A DNA stretch of 64,000 bases. Source: an uncultured Treponema sp. Its GTDB lineage: Bacteria > Spirochaetota > Spirochaetia > Treponematales > Treponemataceae. Below are positions 1 through 9,400 of the stretch, piece by piece (positions within the stretch are counted from its first letter, which is position 1; each line of letters begins with the position of its first letter). The notes under the pieces were generated by a model. That model did no database searches. It was not told the origin of the DNA and was given only the letters and a program-made list of their open reading frames with translations. The stretch spans positions 124,001 to 188,000 of the forward strand of contig NZ_CAKVAM010000004.1 in assembly GCF_934725225.1 (NCBI RefSeq). Direction: 5' to 3'. The translations under genes and the position numbers were made by a program.

Positions 1-807
1 ATTCTCTGCGGAATGTTGCAAGCTGGAACAATCGTTTGCTTTGACAAAATGGTAAGCGAGGGAATCGCTCCTGAATATGCCACAAAACTTTTGATGCACG
101 GCTGGAACGTAATTTCAGAGGCTTTGAAATGGGGCGGAATCACAAACATGATGGACCGTCTTTCTAACCCTGCGAAAATCCGCGCGAACGAGCTTTCAAA
201 GGAAATCAAAAAACTTTTGACACCGCTTTATCAGAAGCACATGGACGACATCATTTCTGGAAAATTCTCCAGCACAATGATGAAGGACTGGGCAAACAAA
301 GACCACGACTTGCTCACTTGGCGCGAAGAAACAGGAAAACTTCCGTTTGAGTCAACACCAGAGTCGAAAGAAGAAATCACAGAGCAGGAATATTTCGACA
401 AGGGAATCTTGCTTGTTGCAATGGTAAAAGCCGGCTGCGAACTTGCATTCGAGACAATGGTTGACGCAGGAATCAAACCTGAATCAGCTTACTACGAGTC
501 TCTCCATGAAGTTCCGCTCATCGCAAACCTGATTGACCGCAAACGTCTTTACGAGATGAACCGCGTAATTTCAGACACAGCGGAATACGGATGCTACCTG
601 TTCAGCCGCGTTGCAGCCCCGATGATGGCGAAAGACCTTATGCCGAAACTCCACACAGACGTTATCGGAAAAGGACTCGACCTCAAGGACACAAGCGTGA
701 ACAACACTCAGCTCGTCGAAGTAAACGCAGAAATCCGCAACCATCCAATTGAAGTTGTCGGAAGAAAACTTAGAAGCTACATGACAAGCATGAAAGCAGT
801 AATTTAA
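1..807 (+). CDS. ilvC: Ketol-acid reductoisomerase (NADP+), C-terminal part
   Basis: The frame is open from the first base of the window, so the N-terminal NADPH-binding Rossmann domain lies outside. The visible 268 residues are the all-helical knotted domain in duplicate, as in the long class II (E. coli-type) enzyme. The acid-rich metal and substrate residues recur in the two halves, for example in ATKLLMHGWNVISEALK and later YYESLHEVPLIANLI. The enzyme converts acetolactate or acetohydroxybutyrate to dihydroxy acids in valine, leucine and isoleucine synthesis, using Mg2+ and NADPH in the cytoplasm. The stop is followed by an imperfect hairpin (828-854) and a stronger terminator (918-948). 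The identification is secure; the operon upstream cannot be judged. Confidence 0.95.
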   Translation: MLCGMLQAGTIVCFDKMVSEGIAPEYATKLLMHGWNVISEALKWGGITNMMDRLSNPAKIRANELSKEIKKLLTPLYQKHMDDIISGKFSSTMMKDWANKDHDLLTWREETGKLPFESTPESKEEITEQEYFDKGILLVAMVKAGCELAFETMVDAGIKPESAYYESLHEVPLIANLIDRKRLYEMNRVISDTAEYGCYLFSRVAAPMMAKDLMPKLHTDVIGKGLDLKDTSVNNTQLVEVNAEIRNHPIEVVGRKLRSYMTSMKAVI

Positions 808-827
808 TCATAGATTAAATTACTGGT

Positions 828-854
828 GCTAGTTTCAGTAAAACTGAAATTAGC
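828..854 (+). other. Hairpin after ilvC
   Basis: An 11-bp inverted repeat, GCTAGTTTCAG against CTGAAATTAGC with one mismatch and a 5-nt loop, begins 20 nt after the ilvC stop. It has no T tract, so it may protect the 3' end of the mRNA rather than terminate. Confidence 0.45.
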
Positions 855-917
855 GGGTTTGTAATTTATTGCAAAGCTCTTTCACACTTGAACTTTTGCA
901 AAATCTTTTGCTAGACT

Positions 918-948
918 AAGACCGTCATTTTTTGTGGCGGTCTTTTTT
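918..948 (+). terminator. Rho-independent terminator of ilvC
   Basis: AGACCG (919-924) pairs with CGGTCT (938-943); extra pairs lie inside the stem, and T6 follows. It lies about 110 nt after ilvC and before the ribosome-binding site of the Nudix gene, so it separates the two transcripts. Confidence 0.75.
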
Positions 949-984
949 GTTGCTGCCGTTTTAAAAATTGACTGGAGAATTTTT

Positions 985-1773
985 ATGCCGATTATTACAA
1001 AGCCGAATTCTTTTGACGCAGATTATTTTTTTGTTTGCAAAGGTAATGAAATTTTAGTAAAAGACAATTCTTTAATTTCAAAAAAGGAATTTGAATTTTT
1101 TGCAAATGAAACTTTTTCAGATGACTGGTACATAGAAAAAAATCTTTCGTGCGCCGCAGCCGTTGCAAAAAAAAATTCTTTAGTTCCTGAAAATTGCAAA
1201 TTTATTTCCGTGCGGCAATTTTGCTTTGAGCATAAAGAAACCGCATTCCTCGCTTCAAGAGCCTCAAGCATTTTAAAGCAAAGAAGCGCATTCAAATTCT
1301 GCCCTTCATGCAAAGGAAAATTAATCGATGACGAAACCGAATCAGCAAGAAAATGCCCGGACTGCAAAACAAAATTTTTTCCGCGGATAGAGCCTGCGAC
1401 AATAACGCTCGTTTCCAATGGAGATGAAATTCTTCTTGTGAAAAATAAAAATTCCGCATACAAAAATTACGCCTGCGTTTCAGGTTTTGTTGAACAAGGC
1501 GAAACTCTTGAGCAATGCGTCGCGCGTGAAATAAAAGAAGAAACAAACATCGAAGTTCAAAACATAAAATACTGCGGAAGCCAAGCCTGGCCGTTTCCAG
1601 ATCAGCTCATGCTAGCGTTCACGGCGGAATACAAAAGCGGCGAAATAAAAATTCAAGAGTCTGAAATTCTTGAAGCCCGCTGGTTTAAAAGAACTGAACT
1701 TCCGCCAGAATCACAATTGCCGCGTCCCGGTTCTGTAGCATGGAATCTGATAAATGGAATTTTTAAAAGCTGA
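985..1773 (+). CDS. nudC: NADH pyrophosphatase NudC (Nudix)
   Basis: This 262-residue protein fits the NudC family. It has a four-cysteine zinc ribbon (C106, C109, C124, C127) and a Nudix box starting near residue 167 (GFVEQGETLEQ, then REIKEET). It also has SQAWPFPDQ at 199-207, the variant of the SQPWPFPxS signature that separates NudC from other Nudix enzymes. The family hydrolyses NAD(H) to NMN(H) and AMP and can remove NAD caps from RNA. I chose ATG 985 because GGAG lies 8 nt upstream; an in-frame ATG at 934 falls inside the terminator stem. The gene appears monocistronic. Confidence 0.93.
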   Translation: MPIITKPNSFDADYFFVCKGNEILVKDNSLISKKEFEFFANETFSDDWYIEKNLSCAAAVAKKNSLVPENCKFISVRQFCFEHKETAFLASRASSILKQRSAFKFCPSCKGKLIDDETESARKCPDCKTKFFPRIEPATITLVSNGDEILLVKNKNSAYKNYACVSGFVEQGETLEQCVAREIKEETNIEVQNIKYCGSQAWPFPDQLMLAFTAEYKSGEIKIQESEILEARWFKRTELPPESQLPRPGSVAWNLINGIFKS

Positions 1774-1847
1774 AAAATCAGAGTTTGACCACAGCAAAAA
1801 AAATATATAGAATAAAAAATATTTTGAAATTTCTACAGAGGAAAAAT

Positions 1848-3362
1848 ATGTCCGAACTTAATTTGATGAAACTGCAAAACGGAAGCGATGTGCGCGGAAT
1901 TGCAATAGAAGGCGTTGAAGGCGAACACGTAAATCTTACAGACGAAGCCGCAAACTTAATAGGACAAGCGTTTGTTTTGTGGCTTGAAAAAAAATGCGGA
2001 AAAAAAGCAGACGAACTTAAAATCGGAATTGGACGCGACGCTCGCATCACGGGAGAAAAACTTGCGCTTGCCGCTGCGGAAGGAATTTCTTCAACTGGTG
2101 CAAAAGTTGTAAACTGCGGTCTTGCGACAACGCCGGCAATGTTCATGTCGATTGTTTTTGACAAAACAAAGTTTGACGGTTCACTTATGATTACTGCGAG
2201 CCACTTGCCGTTCAACAGAAATGGAATAAAATTTTTTAATTCTGACGGCGGACTTGAGCATGAAGACATTGAGGAAATTTTAAAGACCGCGCAAAATTTA
2301 AATCCGAAAAAAAACAATTCTCCATTCGCTGAAAATTTTGACTTGCTTTCAGTTTATGCGGAATATTTAAAGCAGACAATTTGCAAAGAGCTGAATTCAA
2401 CTGAATCGGAAAAGCCGCTTGCAGGATTAAAAATTGTTGTCGATGCAGGAAACGGAGACGCTGGATTTTTTGTAGAAAAAATTTTAATTCCGCTTGGAGC
2501 AAACACAGAAGGAAGCGAATTTCTTGAGCCGGACGGAATGTTTCCAAATCACATTCCAAATCCAGAAAACAAGCAGGCAATGCAGGCAATTCAAAAAGCC
2601 ACAGTCCAGAACAAAGCAGACCTTGGCTTGGTTTTTGACACAGACGTTGACAGAATGAGCGCGGTTTTTCACACAGGAGAAGAAGCCAACCGTGATTCTA
2701 TAATCGCGCTTTTTTCAGCTATACTTGCGCCGGATTTTCCGGGCAGCACAATTGTAACCGATTCTGTAACAAGCGACCGCCTGACTTTCTTCCTTGAAAA
2801 AAAGCTTGGTCTAAAGCATCTTCGTTATATGCGCGGATATAAAAATGTAATCGACAAATGCCGCGAGCTTAACGAAAAAGGAATTGTTTCGCCGCTTGCA
2901 ATGGAAACTTCCGGGCATGGAGCATTAAAAGACAACTACTATCTTGATGACGGCGCATTTCTTGCAGTAAAACTAATTGCTTCACTTGCAAAGGCTTCAA
3001 AGGAAAACAAAAAAATTGAAAGTTTTATTTCAGAACTTCCACCGGCTGGAATTGAAGCGGAATATAGATTTAAAATCAAGGCAGAAGATTTCAAGCAATA
3101 CGGAAAAAAAGTCCTTGAAGAGTTCAAATCACGCGCAATAAAAAACAATCTCGATCTTCCTGAAAATTTTGAAGGCGTGAGAATTTCGTTCCATGACAAA
3201 AATGCAGAAGGCTGGCTTTTGCTGCGTCTTTCACTTCACGACCCTGTAATGCCGCTCAACATTGAAGGAAAAACTCAAAAAGACAAAGACGAAATTGTAA
3301 AAATAGCAAAGGAACTTGTTTCAGGCTTTGAATTGCTAGACACAAGCGTTTTGGACAGCTGA
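1848..3362 (+). CDS. Phosphoglucomutase/phosphomannomutase (alpha-D-phosphohexomutase)
   Basis: This 504-residue protein has the phosphohexomutase landmarks. The phosphoserine loop is TASHLPFNRNG with Ser118. The metal loop is DTDVDRM with D264, D266 and D268. A sugar-binding loop, ETSGHGALKDNYYLDDG, lies near residue 346, and a C-terminal phosphate-binding domain follows. The enzyme interconverts hexose 1- and 6-phosphates for glycogen, nucleotide-sugar or cell-wall precursor supply. The start at ATG 1848 follows an AGAGGA ribosome-binding site; an upstream in-frame ATG at 1785 has none. Whether glucose, mannose or glucosamine phosphate is preferred cannot be told from sequence. Confidence 0.9.
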   Translation: MSELNLMKLQNGSDVRGIAIEGVEGEHVNLTDEAANLIGQAFVLWLEKKCGKKADELKIGIGRDARITGEKLALAAAEGISSTGAKVVNCGLATTPAMFMSIVFDKTKFDGSLMITASHLPFNRNGIKFFNSDGGLEHEDIEEILKTAQNLNPKKNNSPFAENFDLLSVYAEYLKQTICKELNSTESEKPLAGLKIVVDAGNGDAGFFVEKILIPLGANTEGSEFLEPDGMFPNHIPNPENKQAMQAIQKATVQNKADLGLVFDTDVDRMSAVFHTGEEANRDSIIALFSAILAPDFPGSTIVTDSVTSDRLTFFLEKKLGLKHLRYMRGYKNVIDKCRELNEKGIVSPLAMETSGHGALKDNYYLDDGAFLAVKLIASLAKASKENKKIESFISELPPAGIEAEYRFKIKAEDFKQYGKKVLEEFKSRAIKNNLDLPENFEGVRISFHDKNAEGWLLLRLSLHDPVMPLNIEGKTQKDKDEIVKIAKELVSGFELLDTSVLDS

Positions 3363-3403
3363 AAAAAAACAATGCGGAATTTGAGTGAAAATCATTTTTC
3401 GCA

Positions 3404-3432
3404 TTGACATAATTCAGTTTTTTGTTCATAAT
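3404..3432 (+). promoter_or_regulatory. Sigma70-type promoter of rpsU
   Basis: TTGACA at 3404-3409 and CATAAT at 3427-3432 are separated by 17 bp. This is one of the best promoter matches in the window and gives a leader of about 40 nt before rpsU. Confidence 0.8.
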
Positions 3433-3477
3433 TTAGTTCCCTGCGATATTTCGTTGGTGAGGATGGTGAACAAAGAC

Positions 3478-3690
3478 ATGGCAACAATCAATGTTGATGA
3501 GAATGAGAACCTCGAAAAGGCAATCAAACGCTTCAAGAGAATGGTTGAAAAAGAAGGTATTATCCGTGAATACAAAAAGCGCGAATATTATGAAAAGCCT
3601 TCTACAATCCTCAATCGCAAAAACAAATCATTGGCTCGTAAGCTTTTGAAAAAAAACCACAAGCCGCATGATTCTAAATCAGCTTACTAA
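3478..3690 (+). CDS. rpsU: 30S ribosomal protein S21
   Basis: This 70-residue basic protein begins MATINVDENENLEKAIKRFK and continues with the KREYYEKPS segment and the Arg/Lys-rich tail typical of bacterial S21. S21 binds near the 3' end of 16S rRNA and helps mRNA selection. ATG 3478 is preferred because GGTGA lies 8 nt upstream and the family always starts close to this point; two further in-frame ATGs upstream (3385, 3463) would add unrelated residues. The gene has its own promoter (3404-3432) and terminator (3701-3726), so it is a single-gene transcript. Confidence 0.95.
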   Translation: MATINVDENENLEKAIKRFKRMVEKEGIIREYKKREYYEKPSTILNRKNKSLARKLLKKNHKPHDSKSAY

Positions 3691-3700
3691 TTGTGATTGG

Positions 3701-3726
3701 AACCCTGGAAATCTCCGGGGTTTTTA
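3701..3726 (+). terminator. Terminator of rpsU
   Basis: AACCCTGG (3701-3708) pairs with CCGGGGTT (3715-3722) as an 8-bp stem with one G-T pair and a 6-nt loop, running directly into a T tract. Confidence 0.85.
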
Positions 3727-3775
3727 CATTTTAAAACAAGCAAATAAAATTTCAGTTTTTCAAAAAGAGGAGCTT

Positions 3776-4483
3776 ATGAAAATTCAAGACAACAATGAAA
3801 ATTACAGGCAGCTTTGCTTTAAATGTATGCGGCCGGTTTCTTCATGCTACTGCAAATACACAGCTCCAATAAACTGCGGAATTAAATTTGTTTTTTTAAT
3901 GCATCCAAAAGAAGCGAAAAAACAGCGCACTGGAACAGGACGTTTAGCTTCTCTTTGTCTTCCCGAAAGTGAAATTCTTATGGGAATCGATTTTACAAAA
4001 AACAAACGCCTTGAAGAACTTTTAAATGACCCACAGTATTATCCTGTTTTGCTCTACCCTTCACCAGACGCCTGGACTTGCAGCAAAGAAGGATTTAAAG
4101 AAACAATACAAGGAAAAAAACTGCTTGCAATAATTGTGGACTCAACTTGGTTCTGCTCAAAGAAAATATTGCGGTTCAGCACAAATATAAATTCTCTTCC
4201 GAAATTTTCGTTCACTGGAAATTACAAAAGCATTTTCACTTTTAAACACGAGCCACAGGAATATTGCGTTTCGACAATTGAAACTTGCTACTATCTGATA
4301 AAAGAATTGCAGTCAACAGGAATTGTGGACAAAGAAATTTCGCCAGAGCCTCTTATGACAGTTTTTAAGCAGATGATAAAATTTCAGCTTCAAAAAGAAA
4401 ACGACCGCATAGAAGGCAAACTTCCAAATAGCCATGCAAAAGACTGGAAATACACACGCAAAAAAGAAATTCCAAACTTCTAG
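3776..4483 (+). CDS. DTW-domain tRNA-uridine aminocarboxypropyltransferase
   Basis: This 235-residue protein belongs to the DTW family. It shows the N-terminal cysteine cluster CFKCMRPVSSCYC, the HPKEAKKQRTGTGRLA segment, and the family-naming motif here as DSTW near residue 124. Members such as TapT transfer the 3-amino-3-carboxypropyl group of S-adenosylmethionine to uridine 47 of tRNA (acp3U). The start at ATG 3776 follows GAGGAG by 3-4 nt; a longer frame opening at 3668 overlaps rpsU and its terminator and is rejected. The gene is transcribed separately from rpsU and converges on the next lipoprotein gene with a 14-nt gap. Confidence 0.85.
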   Translation: MKIQDNNENYRQLCFKCMRPVSSCYCKYTAPINCGIKFVFLMHPKEAKKQRTGTGRLASLCLPESEILMGIDFTKNKRLEELLNDPQYYPVLLYPSPDAWTCSKEGFKETIQGKKLLAIIVDSTWFCSKKILRFSTNINSLPKFSFTGNYKSIFTFKHEPQEYCVSTIETCYYLIKELQSTGIVDKEISPEPLMTVFKQMIKFQLQKENDRIEGKLPNSHAKDWKYTRKKEIPNF

Positions 4484-4497
4484 CAGCCGATTTTTTT

Positions 4498-5607
4498 TTA
4501 TTTTTTCATATACGGAATATCTGAGTTCTTATAGCCCGGAGTTGCAGTTTTTGCGACAATCCAGCAGTCTTTTCCGTTTACTATAGGCTGACCTTTTTTA
4601 TAAGATGAAATAGCTTCCTTTAAATTTTTGCGCGAAAGACTTCTTGTTGCAGAAACATTGTCGCAGCAAACCGCATTTTCAATAGAAGCACCTCCTTGCC
4701 ATATTCCGCTTTCTGAAACAATAGAAGCAAAATCAGAAATTCCTTTTTTCCATTCTGTGCAATCTGACTTTGCAAAAACAACAGCATCAAGAATTTCAGA
4801 ATTATTGGAATTTCTTAAGACAACTATATCGCTAGCCGCAAACGGCTTTTTTGTGCATTCGCTCCACAAGTCTCTGGCAGTATCGCAAGAATCTTCATGC
4901 GTAGAAATCTTTAAATTGTCGCCAAGCTCATTGTGCATTCCTTCGCCGTCAAGACCTTCTGCAACAATCGTTCTCATGTGCAAGGTAACATAGTCTCCTT
5001 CTTTTACTTCAACTGCAGGAAGAACAAATTTTGTCTTATCGCCATTCGCCGCGCTTACAACTTCAAGCCCAGAAAGATTTCCGTCTTTTAAAACATAAAG
5101 TTCCACGAACTCGCTGCGATGAACTTTTTCTCCTTTTGAAGTTTTTGTTCCATAGGCATTTCTAAGTTCCGTGATTATAACTTTTGCAGGATTGCTGTTG
5201 AAGCCTTTGAACGGCACGCTGAACGTCAAGGAATTTCCAGCTGAATCAAAAGCCATGCCTTCAACTTTGTAATCAATTCCAATTGCAGTTTCATTTTGAA
5301 ATTCAAGCAAAACTGAATTTTCTTCATATTTACATTCTACATTTCCCAAGCTTGAAATTTCATCTGACCAAAAAAGCTCCGTGTTTTTCAGCTCAACTTC
5401 TCTTGAAAAATCTATGCGCGCAGAATTAGAAGACGTGGCGCAAAAATTTGTTATCTTGGGAACAGAAAAATCCCCAGACAAAAGCTCAAGGCTTTCCACA
5501 GAAGAACGACACGACATTGGGCAAACAGAAAAAGTAACAGCAAACAAAAGCCCTGCGGAAACAAAAATCATCTGACCTAATTTTTTTACAAACTGATTTA
5601 ATTTCAT
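4498..5607 (-). CDS. Lipoprotein with lamin-tail-like domain
   Basis: This 369-residue secreted lipoprotein begins with a basic, hydrophobic signal ending around PMSC, with an alternative FSVC four residues earlier, so lipidation of one of these cysteines is likely. A bacterial Ig-like segment follows. The middle (IITELRN, then EFVELYVL, then KEGDYVTLH) resembles the LTD lamin-tail fold of secreted bacterial proteins and membrane-anchored nucleases, but no nuclease domain is attached. Start 5607 has AGGAG about 8 nt upstream. A surface or periplasmic role is inferred; the substrate is unknown. It is convergent with the DTW gene and divergent from the thioesterase. Confidence 0.7.
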   Translation of the reverse strand: MKLNQFVKKLGQMIFVSAGLLFAVTFSVCPMSCRSSVESLELLSGDFSVPKITNFCATSSNSARIDFSREVELKNTELFWSDEISSLGNVECKYEENSVLLEFQNETAIGIDYKVEGMAFDSAGNSLTFSVPFKGFNSNPAKVIITELRNAYGTKTSKGEKVHRSEFVELYVLKDGNLSGLEVVSAANGDKTKFVLPAVEVKEGDYVTLHMRTIVAEGLDGEGMHNELGDNLKISTHEDSCDTARDLWSECTKKPFAASDIVVLRNSNNSEILDAVVFAKSDCTEWKKGISDFASIVSESGIWQGGASIENAVCCDNVSATRSLSRKNLKEAISSYKKGQPIVNGKDCWIVAKTATPGYKNSDIPYMKK

Positions 5608-5722
5608 AAACACTCCTGATATTTTTTTTAATGCACAAAGCACTCTTGTATTTTTATTACTTGAAAATAAAAAAAATTGCATTGTGATTCCATTTTTGCA
5701 TAAAATTCATTAAACTTTTTTT

Positions 5723-6469
5723 ATGGAATACAAATCATTTTTTGAAGAAGACAAAAAAATTTTTCATGCTCAGTCAAATATTTATTTCAGTCAATGCAAC
5801 GCGAACAAAGACTTGAGCCTGCACGAGCTTTTGAAAATAACTTCTGATATTGCAGTTGAAGATTACAGACAACGCGGAATGTCGCGCGAAATTTTAAAAG
5901 ACAACGGATTTGGAATTCTTGTTTCAAGATGCTCATATAGAATTCACAAGTGGCCAAAAGAAAATCAGTTTATAGAAGTTGAAACTTGGGAAGAAAAACC
6001 GCAGGCACTTCAGTTTATGCGCGGCTATAAAATTCTTGATGAAAATAAAAATGTTTTAGTTTCTGGAAAATCGTCTTGGATTTTAGTCGATATAAATGAA
6101 CGCCGAATTCTTCCGCTAAAAAAATTCACGTTAAGAACTCCTCCAGAATTTTCCATTGAACTTGACTGCGACAAGCCGGATAAAATTCTTCAGCCTGAAA
6201 AAAGCGAACTTTGGGACACACGGACAATAAAATTTTCAGACTTGGATGCAAACGGACACACAAACAATGCAAGATATGCGGCGTTTGTTGAAGATGCGAT
6301 TCCAGAAGAATTCCGCGGAAGAAAACCAAAGGACTTTAAAATAAATTTCGCAAAGGAAGCGATGCTGAATGACAAAGTGGAAATTTTCGGCTTTAAAGAG
6401 GAAAACAAAATAACGTTCCTTGGCAAAACACCAGAATCAGTTTCTTTTGAAGCAATCATTTCGTACTAA
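5723..6469 (+). CDS. Acyl-ACP thioesterase (FAT family)
   Basis: This 248-residue protein has the tandem hot-dog layout of acyl-ACP thioesterases. The first half contains the substrate-domain pattern SRCSYRIHKWP. The second half carries SDLDANGHTNNARY, which holds the Asp-Asn-His catalytic residues of the family. It releases free fatty acid from acyl-ACP and sets chain length for lipid synthesis. No Shine-Dalgarno sequence precedes ATG 5723; TAAACT lies exactly 6 nt before it, which may mean a leaderless transcript, but the -35 is poor. It converges on addA with a 6-nt gap. Confidence 0.87.
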   Translation: MEYKSFFEEDKKIFHAQSNIYFSQCNANKDLSLHELLKITSDIAVEDYRQRGMSREILKDNGFGILVSRCSYRIHKWPKENQFIEVETWEEKPQALQFMRGYKILDENKNVLVSGKSSWILVDINERRILPLKKFTLRTPPEFSIELDCDKPDKILQPEKSELWDTRTIKFSDLDANGHTNNARYAAFVEDAIPEEFRGRKPKDFKINFAKEAMLNDKVEIFGFKEENKITFLGKTPESVSFEAIISY

Positions 6470-6475
6470 AAAAAA

Positions 6476-9400
6476 TCATACAGTATAATCTGAAATATCA
6501 ATTTCCTTGTCGTAGCGAAGATAATAAAGAAAAGTTTTTATATCTTTTGTATCGACATGGAAAATTTCAGAGGCGGCTTTACGGTAGCAAGAAAGCTGCT
6601 CAATATAAAGTTCCGGCTTTGCGGCACGATCAGTTTTGTAGTCAACAATAAAAAGCTTTTGGTCTGAAACTTGAAAAATCAAATCCATTGAACCTGTAAA
6701 AATCGTATCGTCCATAAGAAATTTAAATTTGTTTTCAGCTTTGCAAAGCCTGCCGGAATTTTTCGCATCTGAAACTTTTTTTCCAAGTTCACTTTTTCCA
6801 AAAGCTTCACACATAGACACAACAGCCTTTAAAAGAATTTCTTTGGCTTTTTGATTTTCAGAAAATTTTTTTACAACAATTCTGTCAACGAAGTTTTCAG
6901 CATTCAAAATATTCCCAGTAGAAACAAAACATTCAAGATAAGAATGCGCAAGTTTTCCAAAGTCAGCATAATTGAATTCAGCAGAAGCAGAATCCTCTTC
7001 ATTGTCTTCCAAAATATCAGAGGCGGACTTTAAAACCAAATCAACAGAAGAATATTCCTCGTTTATTTTAAATTCAGAATTTATTTTTACAGTTGTTTTT
7101 GGAAGCAATTTTTCAAGGCCGCTTGGCGTTTGAGTTTTGTCAGAAAATTCCTGAGGAAAATCAATGTCTTTTTCAAATGGAAGTTTGTAATAAAAAGCAG
7201 AAAACAGTTTTATTTTTTTCTGTCTATGCTCATCCAAATTTATTTTTTCATCCGCGCGGACTTTTGTAGAAACAGGATTAATTTTTATAAAATCAAACGG
7301 CGCGCCATTTTTGTTAAACACAGGCTCATTGCAATAAGATTTAAAAGAAAAATCGTTGTCGGCATAAAGTTCCTTCTGATAATAAAAGCGGCAAAGTTTG
7401 TGCATCAAGGAAATCGAACCGTCATACTTTTTTTCAGCATTGTCGGAATCATCAAACTTTTTTAACTCCTTGCTTCTTGAAAGGCTTCCGATCAAATACA
7501 CATCTTCTTCTGCGCGTGTTATGGCAACGTAAATTTTTCTTTTTTGCTCAGCAAGTTCTCTTAAAGCAGAATCTTCCTTTTGGCGCACAGAAAAATAATT
7601 TCCGCCTTCGCCCAAAGCGCATAAGGAAACTCCAGTCGCATTTTTTTCGTCAAATCCGTCTTCATCAAAAAAGAAAGTTCCTGTTGTCTGCGTTTTAGGA
7701 TTTCCCCAGATTCCAATAACAAAGACATGCTTAAACTGCAAGCCTTTGCTCTGATGAATTGTCATAATTTTTACAGCGTCTGGTTTTTCAAGTGGATAAG
7801 AAATTTCTTTTAGCTCAAGCTCAACACTTTCATCATTCATGTAAGATGAAATTTCTTTTTTCTTTGCAATTCCAAGCTGATCAACAAACCAGGAAATGCT
7901 TTTGCCTTCGTTTTCAGACTGACGCGCAGTTTCATAAAGCAAGTCAAACTGCTCTGAGTAAAGAGAGAGATTTCTGTTTAGAATTGTTTCAAAGTAATAT
8001 CCCATTTTGTACCACAAAAGTTCAAGTGATTTTGTAAGGCTTTGAGAAAGAATATCATCCCGCAGTTCTTCATAAAAACTTTTTGCAGCTAAATATTTTT
8101 TCATATCGGAATCAGAAAGAGAAAGCTCGTCATTTTCTTCAAACGCGGAAAAAATAATTTCAGAATTTTTTGTTTTTTTAACTGATGCTGACAAAATATT
8201 TTGAACACCTTGCATGCTTATTCCGGCAAACGGTGAAGCAAGAAAAGCCGCAAACGCATTTGAATCAGAAGGATAAACACAAAATCTTAAAAAGCTGTAA
8301 AAGTCGTTTACAATTCCTTCCGAAAAAACATTTGTCTGACGGTCAACCGTGTAAGGAATATTGAAAAGGGAAAGATACCGTTGCAAATAAAATCTTTCTG
8401 AACGAGAATTGTCCAGAATTGCGTAATTGTTAAAGTTAGAATCAGTTTTTGAAAGTTCATAAATTTTTCTAGCTATAAAATACGCTTCTGTTTCTTTTTC
8501 GCTAAGACACTTTCCGTAGTTTACAAAATCAGCAAAATTATTTCCGTCTTCATTTTCTCCTGTATTTAAAAGGCACAAATGAACGGGAACATTGCTTGCA
8601 TCAACAGAAGCTGGAAGTTCGTTTTTTTTGAGAGCATTGTGCTTGTATTCAGCTTCATAACTTTTTACATTTGCAATTCCATTTTCTTCTGAATAAAACA
8701 AAGAAGGTATTTCTGTTTCGTTCAACGGCTGATTATCATTGCAGTTTCCAAACATCAGATTAAAAGAATAAAGTAAAGGAACAGAAGAGCGGTAATTGTT
8801 TGTCATATTCAAGTTAACATTTTCTTCAGAACCAGAATTGTCTTTTAAAGATTTTTTCAGCTCATTGAACACGCTTACATCAGCTCCGCGGAATTTATAA
8901 ATTGATTGTTTTTCATCTCCAACGAAAAAAAGTTTTTCTGCGGAAATATTATTTTCAAACTCAGCAAAAAATTCCGCTTCAGTCTTATTTTCAATTAAAA
9001 GTTCTTTTCCGTCATTTTCAGAAATAAGAAACAAAAGCTCCTTGTTTTTTTTGTTATTATCCTGAAACTCATCTATCATTATTTTCTTTATAAGATTTTT
9101 CTGCTGTTTTCTGATGTCCGGCTGCTCAATAAGAATCCTCAAAGCCAAATCGCCAACATCCTTAAAAGAAAGATTTCCAGAAATGCGCTTGGTGTTATTT
9201 ACCTCTTCAAGAAATTCATCAAGAAGTTCGAACATTCTTTTTTGCGCGGAAAAGTTTTTTATAAAATTCACAACAGAAACAACAATAGGAATTGCTTCTC
9301 TTATTCTTTTTATAGTTTCCTTGATTTCTTTTATCGGCTCTTTGCTTCCGCCTTTGTTCATGCTTATTGAACAAAGGGAATTTACACTTAAACAAAAATC